Assembly (NCBI RefSeq): GCF_026420145.1
Contig: NZ_JAPMLV010000005.1
Coordinates: 62,001-126,000, forward strand
DNA from: Enterobacter pseudoroggenkampii
Lineage (GTDB): Bacteria; Pseudomonadota; Gammaproteobacteria; Enterobacterales; Enterobacteriaceae
Direction of reading: 5' to 3'
Length of the DNA: 64,000 nt
Below, piece after piece: positions 44,442 to 53,223 of this stretch; the stretch's first letter is position 1; each line of letters opens with the position of its first letter. The position numbers were made by a program, and so were the translations under genes. The notes under the pieces are model-generated. The model saw nothing but the letters and a program-made list of their open reading frames with translations, searched no databases and was not told the origin of the DNA.

Positions 44442-45389
44442 ATGATCAAGCTCGGCATCGTGATGGACCCCATCGCAAACATTAACATCAAGAAAGATTC
44501 CAGCTTCGCCATGCTGCTGGAAGCGCAGCGTCGCGGCTATGAACTCCACTATATGGAGATGAACGATCTTTACCTGATCAACGGTGAAGCCCGCGCGCGC
44601 ACCCGCATCGTTAACGTCGAGCAGAACTACGACAAATGGTACGAATTCGGCACCGAGCAGGACATTTCCCTGGCCGATCTCAACGTCATCCTGATGCGTA
44701 AAGATCCGCCGTTCGACACCGAATACATCTACTGCACCTATATTCTCGAACGCGCTGAAGAGAAAGGCACGCTGATGGTCAACAAGCCCCAGAGCCTGCG
44801 CGACTGTAACGAGAAGCTCTACACCGCCTGGTTCTCTGACCTGACGCCGGAAACCCTGGTGACCCGCAGCAAAGCGCAGCTGAAGGAATTCTGGCAGAAG
44901 CACGGCGATATCATCATGAAGCCGCTGGACGGCATGGGCGGCGCATCGATTTTCCGCGTGAAAGAGAGCGATCCGAACATTGGCGTGATTGCCGAAACGC
45001 TGACCGAACTGGGCACGCGTTACTGCATGGCACAGAACTATATTCCGGCGATCAAAGACGGCGACAAACGCGTTCTGGTGGTGGATGGCGAACCGGTTCC
45101 TTACTGCCTGGCACGAATCCCGCAGGGTGGCGAAACCCGCGGTAATCTGGCCGCCGGTGGCCGCGGCGAGCCGCGTCCGCTGACCGAAAGCGACTGGGAA
45201 ATTGCCCGCCGCGTTGGCCCGACGCTGAAAGCCAAAGGTCTGATCTTCGTCGGACTGGATATCATCGGCGATCGTCTTACCGAAGTGAACGTCACCAGCC
45301 CGACCTGCATTCGTGAAATTGAAGCGGAATTCCCTGTCTCAATCACCGGTATGCTGATGGACGCTATCGAAAAGCGTTTACAAAAATAA
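44442..45389 (+). CDS. gshB: Glutathione synthetase
   Basis: GshB joins gamma-glutamylcysteine and glycine using ATP. The 315-residue ATP-grasp enzyme (E. coli 316) has the start MIKLGIVMDPIANI, KPLDGMGGASIFR, and the glycine-rich loop in RIPQGGETRGNLAAGG. Its SD, GGAGAAG, lies at 44432-44438. A terminator-like hairpin separates it from yqgE. Confidence 0.97.
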   Translation: MIKLGIVMDPIANINIKKDSSFAMLLEAQRRGYELHYMEMNDLYLINGEARARTRIVNVEQNYDKWYEFGTEQDISLADLNVILMRKDPPFDTEYIYCTYILERAEEKGTLMVNKPQSLRDCNEKLYTAWFSDLTPETLVTRSKAQLKEFWQKHGDIIMKPLDGMGGASIFRVKESDPNIGVIAETLTELGTRYCMAQNYIPAIKDGDKRVLVVDGEPVPYCLARIPQGGETRGNLAAGGRGEPRPLTESDWEIARRVGPTLKAKGLIFVGLDIIGDRLTEVNVTSPTCIREIEAEFPVSITGMLMDAIEKRLQK

Positions 45390-45407
45390 CCTAACAATAC
45401 TATTAGT

Positions 45408-45450
45408 GACAGCGCCTGAGTTTGTCCCCATACTGGGCGCTGTCGCTTTT
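45408..45450 (+). terminator. Terminator-like hairpin after gshB
   Basis: GACAGCGCC/GGCGCTGTC form a 9-bp stem around a 19-nt loop, followed by GCTTTTT. It lies 19 nt after gshB and 27 nt before yqgE. Confidence 0.75.
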
Positions 45451-45476
45451 TAAACCAGGAAACAGTACCTCTGACA

Positions 45477-46037
45477 ATGAATTTACAGCATCACTTTCTT
45501 ATTGCCATGCCTGCTCTCCAGGACCCGATTTTTCGCCGCGCCGTGGTTTATATTTGTGAATACAATGAAGACGGCGCGATGGGCATTATCATCAATAAAC
45601 CGCTGGAAAATCTTCAGGTTGAAGGGATTCTGGACAAGCTGAAAATCCCGGCTGAAGCGCGACTGCCGGAAATCCGGCTTGATAAGCCCGTGATGCTGGG
45701 TGGACCTCTTGCAGAAGATCGTGGTTTTATCCTGCATACGCCGCCGGTATTCTCTTCCAGCATTCGCATCTCCGACAAGACCGTTATCACGACCTCGCGT
45801 GACGTGCTCGAAACGCTGGGCACCGCAGAGCAGCCTTCTGAAGTGCTGGTGGCGCTGGGCTATTCGTCGTGGGAGAAAGGCCAGCTTGAGCAGGAGATCC
45901 TCGATAACGCCTGGCTCACCGCCCCTGCGGACATGAATATCCTGTTTAAAACCCCTATCGCCGATCGCTGGCGTGACGCGGCAAAGCTGATTGGCATTGA
46001 TATCCTGACCATGCCTGGCGTAGCGGGGCACGCCTGA
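45477..46037 (+). CDS. yqgE: UPF0301 protein YqgE
   Basis: The 186-residue protein belongs to UPF0301/DUF179, with the conserved [22 protein letters not shown] and [13 protein letters not shown] segments. No biochemical function is established. Its stop overlaps the ruvX start by 1 nt (TGATG), so the pair is translationally coupled. Confidence 0.95.
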   Translation: MNLQHHFLIAMPALQDPIFRRAVVYICEYNEDGAMGIIINKPLENLQVEGILDKLKIPAEARLPEIRLDKPVMLGGPLAEDRGFILHTPPVFSSSIRISDKTVITTSRDVLETLGTAEQPSEVLVALGYSSWEKGQLEQEILDNAWLTAPADMNILFKTPIADRWRDAAKLIGIDILTMPGVAGHA

Positions 46038-46453
46038 TGAGCGGAACGCTTCTTGCCTTCGATTTTGGTACCAAAAGCATTGGCGTCGCCGTGGGGCAGC
46101 GCATCACCGGTACCGCGCGTCCGCTTACGGCCCTGAAGGCCAACGACGGCACGCCGGACTGGAACCTCATTGAGCGCCTGCTCAAGGAGTGGCAACCGGA
46201 TGACGTGATTGTTGGGCTGCCGCTGAACATGGACGGTACCGAACAGCCGCTGACCGCCCGGGCGCGTAAGTTCGCCAACAAAATCCATGGCCGCTTTGGC
46301 GTCTCCGTGAAGCTGCACGACGAGCGTCTGAGCACCGTCGAAGCGCGTGCGGGTCTGTTTGAGCACGGCGGCTTCCGGGCGCTCAACAAAGGCAGCGTGG
46401 ACTCAGCTTCTGCCGTTATCATCCTCGAAAGCTATTTCGAGCAGGGCTTTTAA
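46037..46453 (+). CDS. ruvX: Holliday-junction resolvase-like RuvX (YqgF)
   Basis: The 138-residue RNase H-fold protein has the N-terminal [12 protein letters not shown] with catalytic Asp, the central [10 protein letters not shown], and a C-terminal [15 protein letters not shown]. coli YqgF is essential and is implicated in 16S rRNA 5'-end processing; resolvase activity is reported in some relatives. It is convergent with yggR with a 10-nt gap. Confidence 0.95.
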   Translation: MSGTLLAFDFGTKSIGVAVGQRITGTARPLTALKANDGTPDWNLIERLLKEWQPDDVIVGLPLNMDGTEQPLTARARKFANKIHGRFGVSVKLHDERLSTVEARAGLFEHGGFRALNKGSVDSASAVIILESYFEQGF

Positions 46454-46463
46454 GCACAGGGGC

Positions 46464-47444
46464 CTACAGCCGCCCCTGCGCCCGTCTCTCCGCCAGGCTC
46501 TGGTCAAAGTTCTGCATGCCTGCCTGCTGACCGGTTTGAATGATGCCGGGAAGTTGCCACGTTTTCCCTTCACGAATGAGATTCGCCGCCGCGGCGGTAT
46601 TCACCAGTAGTTCATACAGCGCGACGCGCCCGCCCTGAAGATCGGGAAGCAGCTTTTGCGCCAGCACCGCCCGCAGGCTGCCGGCCAGCTGGTTACGCAC
46701 CGGATCTTTCTCCTGCGCCGGGAACGTATCGACCAGCCGTTCAATCGCCTGCGATGCCCCGCGCGTATGCAGCGTCGCCAGCACCAGATGCCCGGTCTCC
46801 GCCGCCGTCAGCGCCAGGCGGATCGTTTCGCTGTCGCGCAACTCCCCAAGCAGAATCACGTCCGGATCCTGGCGTAAGGCACTGCGCAGCGCTTCTGCAA
46901 ATGACGGGCTGTGCTGACCTATCTCCCGCTGCTGGATCAGACAACGTTCGCTCCGGTAGATAAACTCCACCGGATCTTCAAGCGTGAGGATATGGCCATC
47001 AGCATGGCGGTTAAGAAAATCGACCATCGCAGCCAGCGTCGTAGATTTACCGCTGCCGGTTGCTCCTGTCACCAGAATCAGTCCGGCGTCATTGGTTAAC
47101 AGTTCCGGGATTGCCCGCGGCGCACCCAGCGAAGCGAGCTGCGGGCAGGTACGCGGCAACAGCCGGAGCGTTACAGAGATACCGCTCATCTGCTTAAAGG
47201 CACTGCCGCGCAGACGCTGGCCTCCCGCCACCGTCACGGCAAAATCCACCTGCCCGCTGGCCCACCATATCCCCTGCTGCTCGTCGTTGAGCCACGCTTT
47301 TAACAACGCCCCGACGTCAGGAGGAGGAAACGGTGCCGGTTCAAGGCGGCCCGTTCTGCGCCAGCGGGGTGGCGAATCACTGCACAGGTGTAGATCGGAG
47401 ACGTTATGCTTTACACTAAGGGCCACAATTTCTTCCACATCCAT
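46464..47444 (-). CDS. yggR: PilT-like ATPase YggR
   Basis: The 326-residue protein is a type II/IV secretion ATPase of the PilT group. Walker A is GATGSGKST (127-135), followed by the Asp box (ILTLEDPVEFIY), Walker B (DVILLGELRD) and a His box (GHLVLATLHT). No pilus genes are adjacent, and the role in enterobacteria is unknown. It is divergent from yggS by only 17 bp, so the two promoters must overlap the genes. Confidence 0.93.
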   Translation of the reverse strand: MDVEEIVALSVKHNVSDLHLCSDSPPRWRRTGRLEPAPFPPPDVGALLKAWLNDEQQGIWWASGQVDFAVTVAGGQRLRGSAFKQMSGISVTLRLLPRTCPQLASLGAPRAIPELLTNDAGLILVTGATGSGKSTTLAAMVDFLNRHADGHILTLEDPVEFIYRSERCLIQQREIGQHSPSFAEALRSALRQDPDVILLGELRDSETIRLALTAAETGHLVLATLHTRGASQAIERLVDTFPAQEKDPVRNQLAGSLRAVLAQKLLPDLQGGRVALYELLVNTAAAANLIREGKTWQLPGIIQTGQQAGMQNFDQSLAERRAQGRL

Positions 47445-47461
47445 AGACTACTCCTCGGAAA

Positions 47462-48163
47462 ATGAACGACATTGCACATAACCTGGCACAGGTCCGGGAC
47501 AAAATCTCAGCCGCTGCAACGCGTTGCGGCCGTGCTTCAGAAGAAATTACCCTGCTTGCAGTCAGCAAAACCAAGCCTGCGAGCGCTATCGCAGAAGCCA
47601 TTGACGCAGGCCAGCGGGCGTTTGGTGAAAATTACGTGCAGGAAGGCGTGGATAAAATTCGCTACTTCCAGGAACAGGGGAAGGCGGATCTGCAGTGGCA
47701 CTTTATTGGCCCGCTGCAGTCGAACAAAAGCCGTCTGGTGGCAGAGCACTTCGACTGGTGTCACACCATCGACCGTCTGCGTATTGCGACACGTCTGAAC
47801 GACCAGCGTCCGGCAGAGATGCCAGCGCTTAACGTGCTGATTCAGGTCAACATCAGCGACGAAAACAGCAAGTCCGGCATTGAGCTGAGCGAGCTGGACG
47901 CGCTGGCCGCAGAGGTGGCCGAACTGCCGCGCTTAACCCTGCGCGGGCTGATGGCCATTCCGGCGCCTGAGTCAAGTTATGAAAGGCAGTTTGCCGTGGC
48001 ACAGCAAATGGCTGTAGCATTTGAGGCGCTTAAAGCGCGCTATAACACGGTAGACACGCTTTCTCTGGGCATGTCGGATGATATGGAAGCCGCCATCGCG
48101 GCAGGCAGCACTATGGTGCGCATCGGCACGGCAATTTTCGGTGCGCGCGACTACTCAAAATAA
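47462..48163 (+). CDS. yggS: PLP homeostasis protein YggS (PLPBP)
   Basis: YggS binds PLP at K36 (LLAVSKTKPA) and helps vitamin B6 and amino-acid balance; it has no known enzymatic activity. The 233-residue alanine-racemase-like barrel includes FGENYVQE and HFIGPLQSNK. It starts yggS-yggT-yggU-rdgB-hemW, 21 nt before yggT. Confidence 0.96.
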   Translation: MNDIAHNLAQVRDKISAAATRCGRASEEITLLAVSKTKPASAIAEAIDAGQRAFGENYVQEGVDKIRYFQEQGKADLQWHFIGPLQSNKSRLVAEHFDWCHTIDRLRIATRLNDQRPAEMPALNVLIQVNISDENSKSGIELSELDALAAEVAELPRLTLRGLMAIPAPESSYERQFAVAQQMAVAFEALKARYNTVDTLSLGMSDDMEAAIAAGSTMVRIGTAIFGARDYSK

Positions 48164-48184
48164 TAAGGAAACCTGAGGAACGCC

Positions 48185-48751
48185 ATGAAGACGTTGACTT
48201 TCCTGCTCTCAACTGTGCTTGAGCTGTATACGATGGCGCTTTTGCTGCGCGTCTGGATGCAGTGGGCCCGCTGTGACTTTTACAATCCGTTCTCGCAGTT
48301 TGTCGTGAAAATCACGCAGCCTGTTGTCGGACCATTGCGCCGTATTATCCCGGCCATGGGCCCCATCGACAGTTCGTCTCTGCTGGTGGCGTTTATTCTG
48401 AGCGTTATCAAAGCGATCGTGCTGTTTATGGTCATCACCTTCCAGCCGATTATCTGGATTGCTGCGGTCCTGATTCTGGTCAAAACCATCGGTCTGCTTA
48501 TTTTCTGGGTGCTGCTGGTGATGGCCATCATGAGCTGGGTCAGCCAGGGGCGTAGCCCGGTGGAGTATGCTTTGATTCAGCTGGCAGAGCCGCTGCTGCG
48601 TCCAATCCGTAACCTGCTTCCGTCTATGGGCGGCATCGATTTTTCCCCGATGATCCTGGTTCTGCTGCTCTATGTGGTCAACATGGGGATCGCTGAGCTG
48701 TTACAGTCCACGGGCAATATGCTGCTGCCGGGGCTGTGGATGGCGCTATGA
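48185..48751 (+). CDS. yggT: YggT family inner-membrane protein
   Basis: The 188-residue protein contains two copies of the YGGT module, each with hydrophobic helices and a short amphipathic segment ([23 protein letters not shown] and the related [23 protein letters not shown]). Relatives take part in osmotic shock or division; function here is unknown. It ends in ATGA overlap with yggU. Confidence 0.94.
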   Translation: MKTLTFLLSTVLELYTMALLLRVWMQWARCDFYNPFSQFVVKITQPVVGPLRRIIPAMGPIDSSSLLVAFILSVIKAIVLFMVITFQPIIWIAAVLILVKTIGLLIFWVLLVMAIMSWVSQGRSPVEYALIQLAEPLLRPIRNLLPSMGGIDFSPMILVLLLYVVNMGIAELLQSTGNMLLPGLWMAL

Positions 48752-49044
48752 GTGCAGTAAGCACCTGCGCTGACGGGCTGGTCTTGCGGCTGTATATTCA
48801 GCCAAAAGCCAGCCGTGACGGTATTGTTGGGCTGCATGGCGACGAGTTAAAAGTCGCCATCACCGCCCCGCCGGTTGACGGCCAGGCGAACGCGCATCTG
48901 ACTAAATATCTGGCAAAACAGTTTCGCGTCGCCAAAAGCCAGGTCATCATTGAAAAAGGTGAACTTGGGCGACATAAACAGGTAAAAATCCTTAATCCAC
49001 AATCTATCCCGACGGAAGTCGCGGCACTGAAAGAACAGGACTAA
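48748..49044 (+). CDS. yggU: UPF0235/DUF167 protein YggU
   Basis: The 98-residue protein has the DUF167 core [16 protein letters not shown] and [12 protein letters not shown]. The start at [10 protein letters not shown] overlaps yggT by 4 nt; MDGAM upstream at 48736 is the alternative. Function is unknown. It lies 3 nt before rdgB. Confidence 0.93.
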   Translation: MSAVSTCADGLVLRLYIQPKASRDGIVGLHGDELKVAITAPPVDGQANAHLTKYLAKQFRVAKSQVIIEKGELGRHKQVKILNPQSIPTEVAALKEQD

Positions 49045-49047
49045 ACC

Positions 49048-49641
49048 ATGCAGAAAGTTGTTCTCGCGACCGGCAACGCTGGTAAAGTGCGCGAGCTGGC
49101 CTCGCTATTAAATGATTTTGGGCTGGACGTGGTCGCCCAGACCGATCTTGGCGTGGATTCCGCCGAAGAGACGGGGCTGACGTTTATCGAAAACGCGATC
49201 CTGAAAGCGCGCCACGCCGCGCAGATTACGGGCCTGCCCGCGATTGCCGACGACTCCGGCCTGGCCGTGGATTTTCTCGGCGGTGCGCCGGGGATTTACT
49301 CCGCGCGCTACTCCGGCGCTGACGCCACCGACCAGCAGAATCTCGAAAAGCTGCTTGTCGCCCTGAAAGACGTACCGGACGAGCAGCGCACCGCGCAGTT
49401 CCACTGCGTACTGGTTTATCTGCGTCACGCGGAAGACCCTACGCCTATCGTCTGCCACGGCAGCTGGCCGGGCGTGATTACCCGTGAAGCGGCTGGCAAC
49501 GGCGGCTTTGGCTACGACCCGATTTTCTTTGTCCCTTCCGAGGGCAAAACCGCTGCGGAACTGACCCGCGAAGAGAAAAGCGCGATTTCCCACCGTGGAC
49601 GCGCGCTGAAACTGTTACTGGAAGCACTGCGTAATGGCTAA
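49048..49641 (+). CDS. rdgB: dITP/XTP pyrophosphatase RdgB
   Basis: RdgB removes dITP, dXTP and ITP from the nucleotide pool. The 197-residue HAM1 protein has [10 protein letters not shown] at residues 8-17, [17 protein letters not shown] and [10 protein letters not shown]. It overlaps hemW by 8 nt, which suggests coupling. Confidence 0.97.
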   Translation: MQKVVLATGNAGKVRELASLLNDFGLDVVAQTDLGVDSAEETGLTFIENAILKARHAAQITGLPAIADDSGLAVDFLGGAPGIYSARYSGADATDQQNLEKLLVALKDVPDEQRTAQFHCVLVYLRHAEDPTPIVCHGSWPGVITREAAGNGGFGYDPIFFVPSEGKTAAELTREEKSAISHRGRALKLLLEALRNG

Positions 49642-50776
49642 TTTGCCACCTCTGAGTCTTTATATTCACATCCCGTGGTGCGTGCAGAAATGCCCGTACT
49701 GCGATTTTAACTCGCACGCGCTGAAGGGCGAAGTGCCGCACGATGATTACGTTGCGCATCTGTTGGCCGACCTGGACGCCGATGTACCTTACGCACAGGG
49801 ACGTGAAGTTAAGACCATTTTCATTGGTGGCGGTACGCCGAGCCTGCTTTCAGGCCCGGCGATGCAGACGCTGCTGGACGGCGTGCGTGCGCGCCTGAAC
49901 CTGGCAGCGGATGCTGAAATTACGATGGAAGCCAACCCCGGCACCGTTGAGGCCGACCGTTTTGTCGACTATCAGCGCGCGGGCGTAAACCGCATCTCAA
50001 TCGGCGTGCAGAGCTTTAGCGAACCGAAGCTAAAACGTCTGGGGCGCATTCACGGCCCGGAAGAGGCGAAGCGCGCGGCAAACCTGGCGACCGGGCTTAA
50101 TCTTCGCAGCTTCAACCTCGATTTGATGCACGGCCTGCCGGATCAGTCGCTGGACGAGGCGCTGGACGACCTGCGCCAGGCCATTGCACTGAACCCGCCA
50201 CACCTGTCGTGGTACCAGCTCACCATCGAGCCAAACACGCTGTTCGGTTCCCGCCCGCCGGTGCTGCCGGACGACGACGCGCTGTGGGATATCTTCGAGC
50301 AGGGTCACCAGTTGTTAACCGCTGCGGGCTATCAGCAGTATGAAACGTCCGCGTACGCGAAGCCGGGCTACCAGTGTCAGCACAACCTGAACTACTGGCG
50401 CTTTGGCGACTATCTCGGTATTGGCTGCGGCGCGCACGGCAAGGTGACCTTCCCGGACGGGCGCATTCTGCGCACCGCCAAAACCCGCCACCCGCGCGGA
50501 TATATGGAAGGCCGCTACCTGGAGCGTCAGCACGACGTCGAGGCGGCGGATAAGCCGTTTGAGTTCTTTATGAACCGCTTCCGCCTGCTGGAGGCCGCGC
50601 CGCGTGCGGAATTTACACGTTACACCGGGCTGCCGGAGTCGGTGATTCGCCCGCAGATCGACGAGGCGCTGGCCCTGGGGTATCTCACCGAGTGTGATGA
50701 ATACTGGCAGATCACCGAGCACGGCAAACTGTTCTTAAACTCCCTTCTTGAGCTGTTCCTCGCCGAAGATTCCTGA
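49634..50776 (+). CDS. hemW: Heme chaperone HemW (radical SAM)
   Basis: HemW binds heme and a 4Fe-4S cluster and delivers heme to respiratory enzymes; it is a relative of HemN but not a coproporphyrinogen dehydrogenase. The 380-residue protein has C16, C20 and C23 in [14 protein letters not shown] and IGGGTPS at about 65. Its stop codon lies in the left arm of its terminator. Confidence 0.96.
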   Translation: MANLPPLSLYIHIPWCVQKCPYCDFNSHALKGEVPHDDYVAHLLADLDADVPYAQGREVKTIFIGGGTPSLLSGPAMQTLLDGVRARLNLAADAEITMEANPGTVEADRFVDYQRAGVNRISIGVQSFSEPKLKRLGRIHGPEEAKRAANLATGLNLRSFNLDLMHGLPDQSLDEALDDLRQAIALNPPHLSWYQLTIEPNTLFGSRPPVLPDDDALWDIFEQGHQLLTAAGYQQYETSAYAKPGYQCQHNLNYWRFGDYLGIGCGAHGKVTFPDGRILRTAKTRHPRGYMEGRYLERQHDVEAADKPFEFFMNRFRLLEAAPRAEFTRYTGLPESVIRPQIDEALALGYLTECDEYWQITEHGKLFLNSLLELFLAEDS

Positions 50777-50794
50777 AGGCTGATTCAGGATTTT
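50771..50794 (+). terminator. Terminator overlapping the hemW stop codon
   Basis: TCCTGAA-ggctga-TTCAGGA followed by TTTT; the hemW TGA (50774-50776) is within the left arm. Terminating ribosomes would cover the stem, so termination may depend on translation. Confidence 0.75.
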
Positions 50795-50798
50795 GCAT

Positions 50799-50838
50799 CC
50801 CGCTCTGCCGGCTGAGGGAAAGGCTGGCAGAGTGCGGG
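50799..50838 (+). promoter_or_regulatory. Hairpin covering the ribosome-binding region of the DUF559 gene
   Basis: CCCGC-TCTGCC (50799-50809) pairs with GGCAGA-gt-GCGGG (50826-50838), ending 1 nt before the ATG of the next gene. The purine-rich GCGGGG that could serve as SD lies in the stem, so translation may be restricted. Confidence 0.55.
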
Positions 50839-50839
50839 G

Positions 50840-51178
50840 ATGGACAAATCAAAACAACTCCGCAAACAAATGACGCCCGAAGAGTTACGCCTCTGGTATT
50901 TACTCAGGGGACGCCGCTTCTTTGGCTATAAGTTTCGCCGCCAGATGCCGATTGGTGCCTATATCGTGGATTTTGCCTGTTTTAAGGCAAAGCTGATTAT
51001 CGAGCTGGACGGTGGACAACATCAGAACAACGAAATGTATGATTCACGTCGTGCTGAATTTTTGAATGTAAACGGCTGGGAAATACTACGGTTCTGGAAT
51101 AATGAAATCAGAGCTAATGAGGAGGAGGTAATGATGGCAATTCTGCAACGACTGCAATGCCTGATGCCCTCACCCTAA
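50840..51178 (+). CDS. DUF559 (Vsr-like) endonuclease-domain protein
   Basis: The 112-residue protein has the DUF559/COG2852 pattern: an N-terminal LRKQMTPEELRLWYLLRGRRFFGYKFRRQ, then YIVDFACFKAKLIIELDGGQH (D44, E55, H61) and WEILRFWNNEI. This PD-(D/E)xK-like fold is related to Vsr nucleases; no activity is proven. E. coli has yggM-ansB at this site. The last five residues (LMPSP) and the stop TAA lie in palindromic repeat copy F, and a second, inverted copy follows. Linkage to repeats suggests acquisition or a functional link with them. Confidence 0.85.
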   Translation: MDKSKQLRKQMTPEELRLWYLLRGRRFFGYKFRRQMPIGAYIVDFACFKAKLIIELDGGQHQNNEMYDSRRAEFLNVNGWEILRFWNNEIRANEEEVMMAILQRLQCLMPSP

Positions 51179-51199
51179 CCCTCTCCCACAGGGAGAGGG
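51161..51199 (-). repeat. GGGAGAGGG palindromic repeat, copy F (overlaps the DUF559 gene end)
   Basis: CTGATGCCCTCACCCTAA then CCCTCTCCC-aca-GGGAGAGGG. The TAA that ends the DUF559 gene is in the spacer between the two conserved blocks; copies C and E have CCAG and CCGC there. It forms an inverted pair with copy G. Confidence 0.92.
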
Positions 51200-51208
51200 A
51201 ACGATTAC

Positions 51209-51244
51209 ACCCTCTCCCCTGGGGAGAGGGATGGGGTGAGGGGC
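51209..51244 (+). repeat. GGGAGAGGG palindromic repeat, copy G
   Basis: CCCTCTCCCC/GGGGAGAGGG followed by ATGGGGTGAGG, opposite in orientation to copy F and 9 nt from it. It lies 17 nt before the convergent yggN stop. Confidence 0.92.
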
Positions 51245-51260
51245 CCAGCGCGCAGAGATC

Positions 51261-51977
51261 TTACTTAAGCGTCCCCACCAGCGCCTTCCTACTATCTTCC
51301 AGCGACACCACGCGTTTACACACGTCTTTGCCGAACTGCTGGAAATCATCTTCCTGGTTCTTCCACTCGTTCTGAATAGAGGTCTGCAGGCCGCCAAGAC
51401 TGCCCAGCACGCCCTGCAGCGGGTTACCGCCGCCTTTTAGCACGGCTTTGGCGCCCATCTCGTTGATGCTGTCCTGCAGGATGCCGCCCATCGCCTGATT
51501 CACCAGCTGCTGCCCGTCGGCACGGACCTGATCAATCGCCTTGTAGTGGAACGTCAGGCCGTCGGAGCGCGTCTCGATAATGCGGTTCATCTGTTCTTTA
51601 AGCTGCTTATCAAGCTTCGTCAGGCGGGTGCGCATATTGCTGCTCTCCCCCACCTCTTTAGTGATGATCTTATCCAGCGCCACGCGGCTCTTTTCGACGC
51701 GCGTCAGGGCACCTTCATTAATCCACGGCAGCGCGGTACGCAAATCGGCCTGATAGTCTTTCGCCTGCTCACGCTGTGCGGCAGTCAGGTTGTACTGCTT
51801 GCCGTTAAAGGTGACGTTCCCCTGCGGCGTAATCACCAGATTGCCGTTCTCGCCTTTGACCTGCACGGTTTGCGGGCTTAACACCACGTCATCACGCGGG
51901 GTGACGCTACACTGATAATCCGCATGGGCGGTGAATCCAGTTGCCATCAAAGCAACAGCCAGCAACGTTTTGCGCAT
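51261..51977 (-). CDS. yggN: DUF2884 family periplasmic protein YggN
   Basis: The 238-residue protein starts MRKTLLAVALMATGFTAHA, a signal peptide cleaved before DYQCSV. The rest is helical and charged, without membrane segments, and fits DUF2884. Function is unknown. The frame upstream to 52046 overlaps yggL and is rejected. It follows yggL by 56 bp. Confidence 0.92.
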   Translation of the reverse strand: MRKTLLAVALMATGFTAHADYQCSVTPRDDVVLSPQTVQVKGENGNLVITPQGNVTFNGKQYNLTAAQREQAKDYQADLRTALPWINEGALTRVEKSRVALDKIITKEVGESSNMRTRLTKLDKQLKEQMNRIIETRSDGLTFHYKAIDQVRADGQQLVNQAMGGILQDSINEMGAKAVLKGGGNPLQGVLGSLGGLQTSIQNEWKNQEDDFQQFGKDVCKRVVSLEDSRKALVGTLK

Positions 51978-52033
51978 CTTAAACACTCCCTCAGACAAAA
52001 TGGGCCAGCTAATGCTGGCCCCTGACTTCTTTA

Positions 52034-52360
52034 TTAGTCCCACCAAACGTCGAAAAGTTCGCTGACGCGGACATCTTCCAGCTTGTGGTCCTCAAGCCAT
52101 TTACGCACCAGCGCCTGATGTTCTTCAGTGCATTTACCCACTTCCTGGGTGCAGATCAGACCTTCCCATGCCAGGTAGCCGCTACCGTCGAAGGCCAGCT
52201 TGTTTGGCTCAATCACGTCGTTGATGAACGCATCCACGTCCTGATCGATCTGCTCAACGCTGGTGCCTTCCGGGAAACGCCACGCAACGGAGAAGCCCAC
52301 TTCCTGGAATTCTTCGATGTGCATCTTTTTACGCAGACGACGGCTACGATTCTTTGCCAT
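52034..52360 (-). CDS. yggL: YggL family (DUF469) protein
   Basis: The 108-residue protein starts [19 protein letters not shown], with a strongly basic N-terminus and an acidic C-terminus (SELFDVWWD). E. coli YggL was reported to bind 50S ribosomal subunits; its role is unclear. Its start overlaps the trmB stop by 1 nt (TAATG), so coupling is likely. Confidence 0.94.
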   Translation of the reverse strand: MAKNRSRRLRKKMHIEEFQEVGFSVAWRFPEGTSVEQIDQDVDAFINDVIEPNKLAFDGSGYLAWEGLICTQEVGKCTEEHQALVRKWLEDHKLEDVRVSELFDVWWD

Positions 52361-53079
52361 TATTTCACCCTCTCGAACATTAAGTCCCATACACCGTGAC
52401 CAAGACGATGGCCACGCTGTTCAAATTTCGTTACCGGACGCGATTCCGGACGCGGTACATAGTCGTTGCTCGCAGACTGGTTTTTATAGCCGTCCAGCGA
52501 CGACATCACTTCCAGCATATGTTCCGCATACGGTTCCCAGTCGGTCGCCATATGGAAGACACCGCCCAGCTTCAGCTTGCTTTTCACCAGCTCGGCAAAC
52601 GGCGCCTGAACGATACGGCGTTTATTATGACGTGCTTTGTGCCACGGGTCAGGGAAAAAGAGCTGAACCATGGTTAAAGAATTGTCAGGAATCATTTTGT
52701 GCAGCACTTCCACCGCGTCATGACACATCACGCGCAGGTTCTCTACGCCCTCTTCATGGGCCGTTGCCAGGCATGCACCCACGCCCGGGGAGTGGACTTC
52801 AATACCGAGGAAGTTCTGCTCCGGGCGGGCTTTCGCCATGGTCACCAGCGAGGTGCCCATACCAAAACCGATCTCCAGCGTGACGGGTGCTTCGCGGCCG
52901 AACAGTTCAGTAAAGTCCAGAGGCTGCTCGCTGAACTCAACGCCCATCACCGGCCAGTAGTTGTCCAGCGCGTGTTGCTGACCTTTTGTCAGGCGGCCCT
53001 GACGACGGACAAAGCTGCGAATACGGCGCAGCGGGCGACCGTTTTCATCAAATTCCGGTGAAATGACGTCGTTTTTCAT
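52360..53079 (-). CDS. trmB: tRNA (guanine-N7)-methyltransferase TrmB
   Basis: TrmB makes m7G46 in tRNA. The start at [14 protein letters not shown] gives 239 residues; the frame to 53121 is not used. The SAM motif [11 protein letters not shown] and the [12 protein letters not shown] catalytic/tRNA segment are present. It is divergent from mutY with about 140 bp between. Confidence 0.97.
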   Translation of the reverse strand: MKNDVISPEFDENGRPLRRIRSFVRRQGRLTKGQQHALDNYWPVMGVEFSEQPLDFTELFGREAPVTLEIGFGMGTSLVTMAKARPEQNFLGIEVHSPGVGACLATAHEEGVENLRVMCHDAVEVLHKMIPDNSLTMVQLFFPDPWHKARHNKRRIVQAPFAELVKSKLKLGGVFHMATDWEPYAEHMLEVMSSLDGYKNQSASNDYVPRPESRPVTKFEQRGHRLGHGVWDLMFERVK

Positions 53080-53223
53080 AAAAGAGTTGTCTGCTTGTGA
53101 GAATGTTCGGGAAACGGGCATTATCCAAAGTTAAGGCTTCTATGCAAGCATGGGAAAGATCCGGTTTACAGCAGATTGACGCTGTGCTGCAATCTGCGTC
53201 CCTGATTATGCGAATCGATGACC

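Noticed and set aside
46464..47444. yggR as part of a type IV pilus locus
   Set aside because: Only the ATPase is present; neighbours are housekeeping genes, so no pilus system is claimed.
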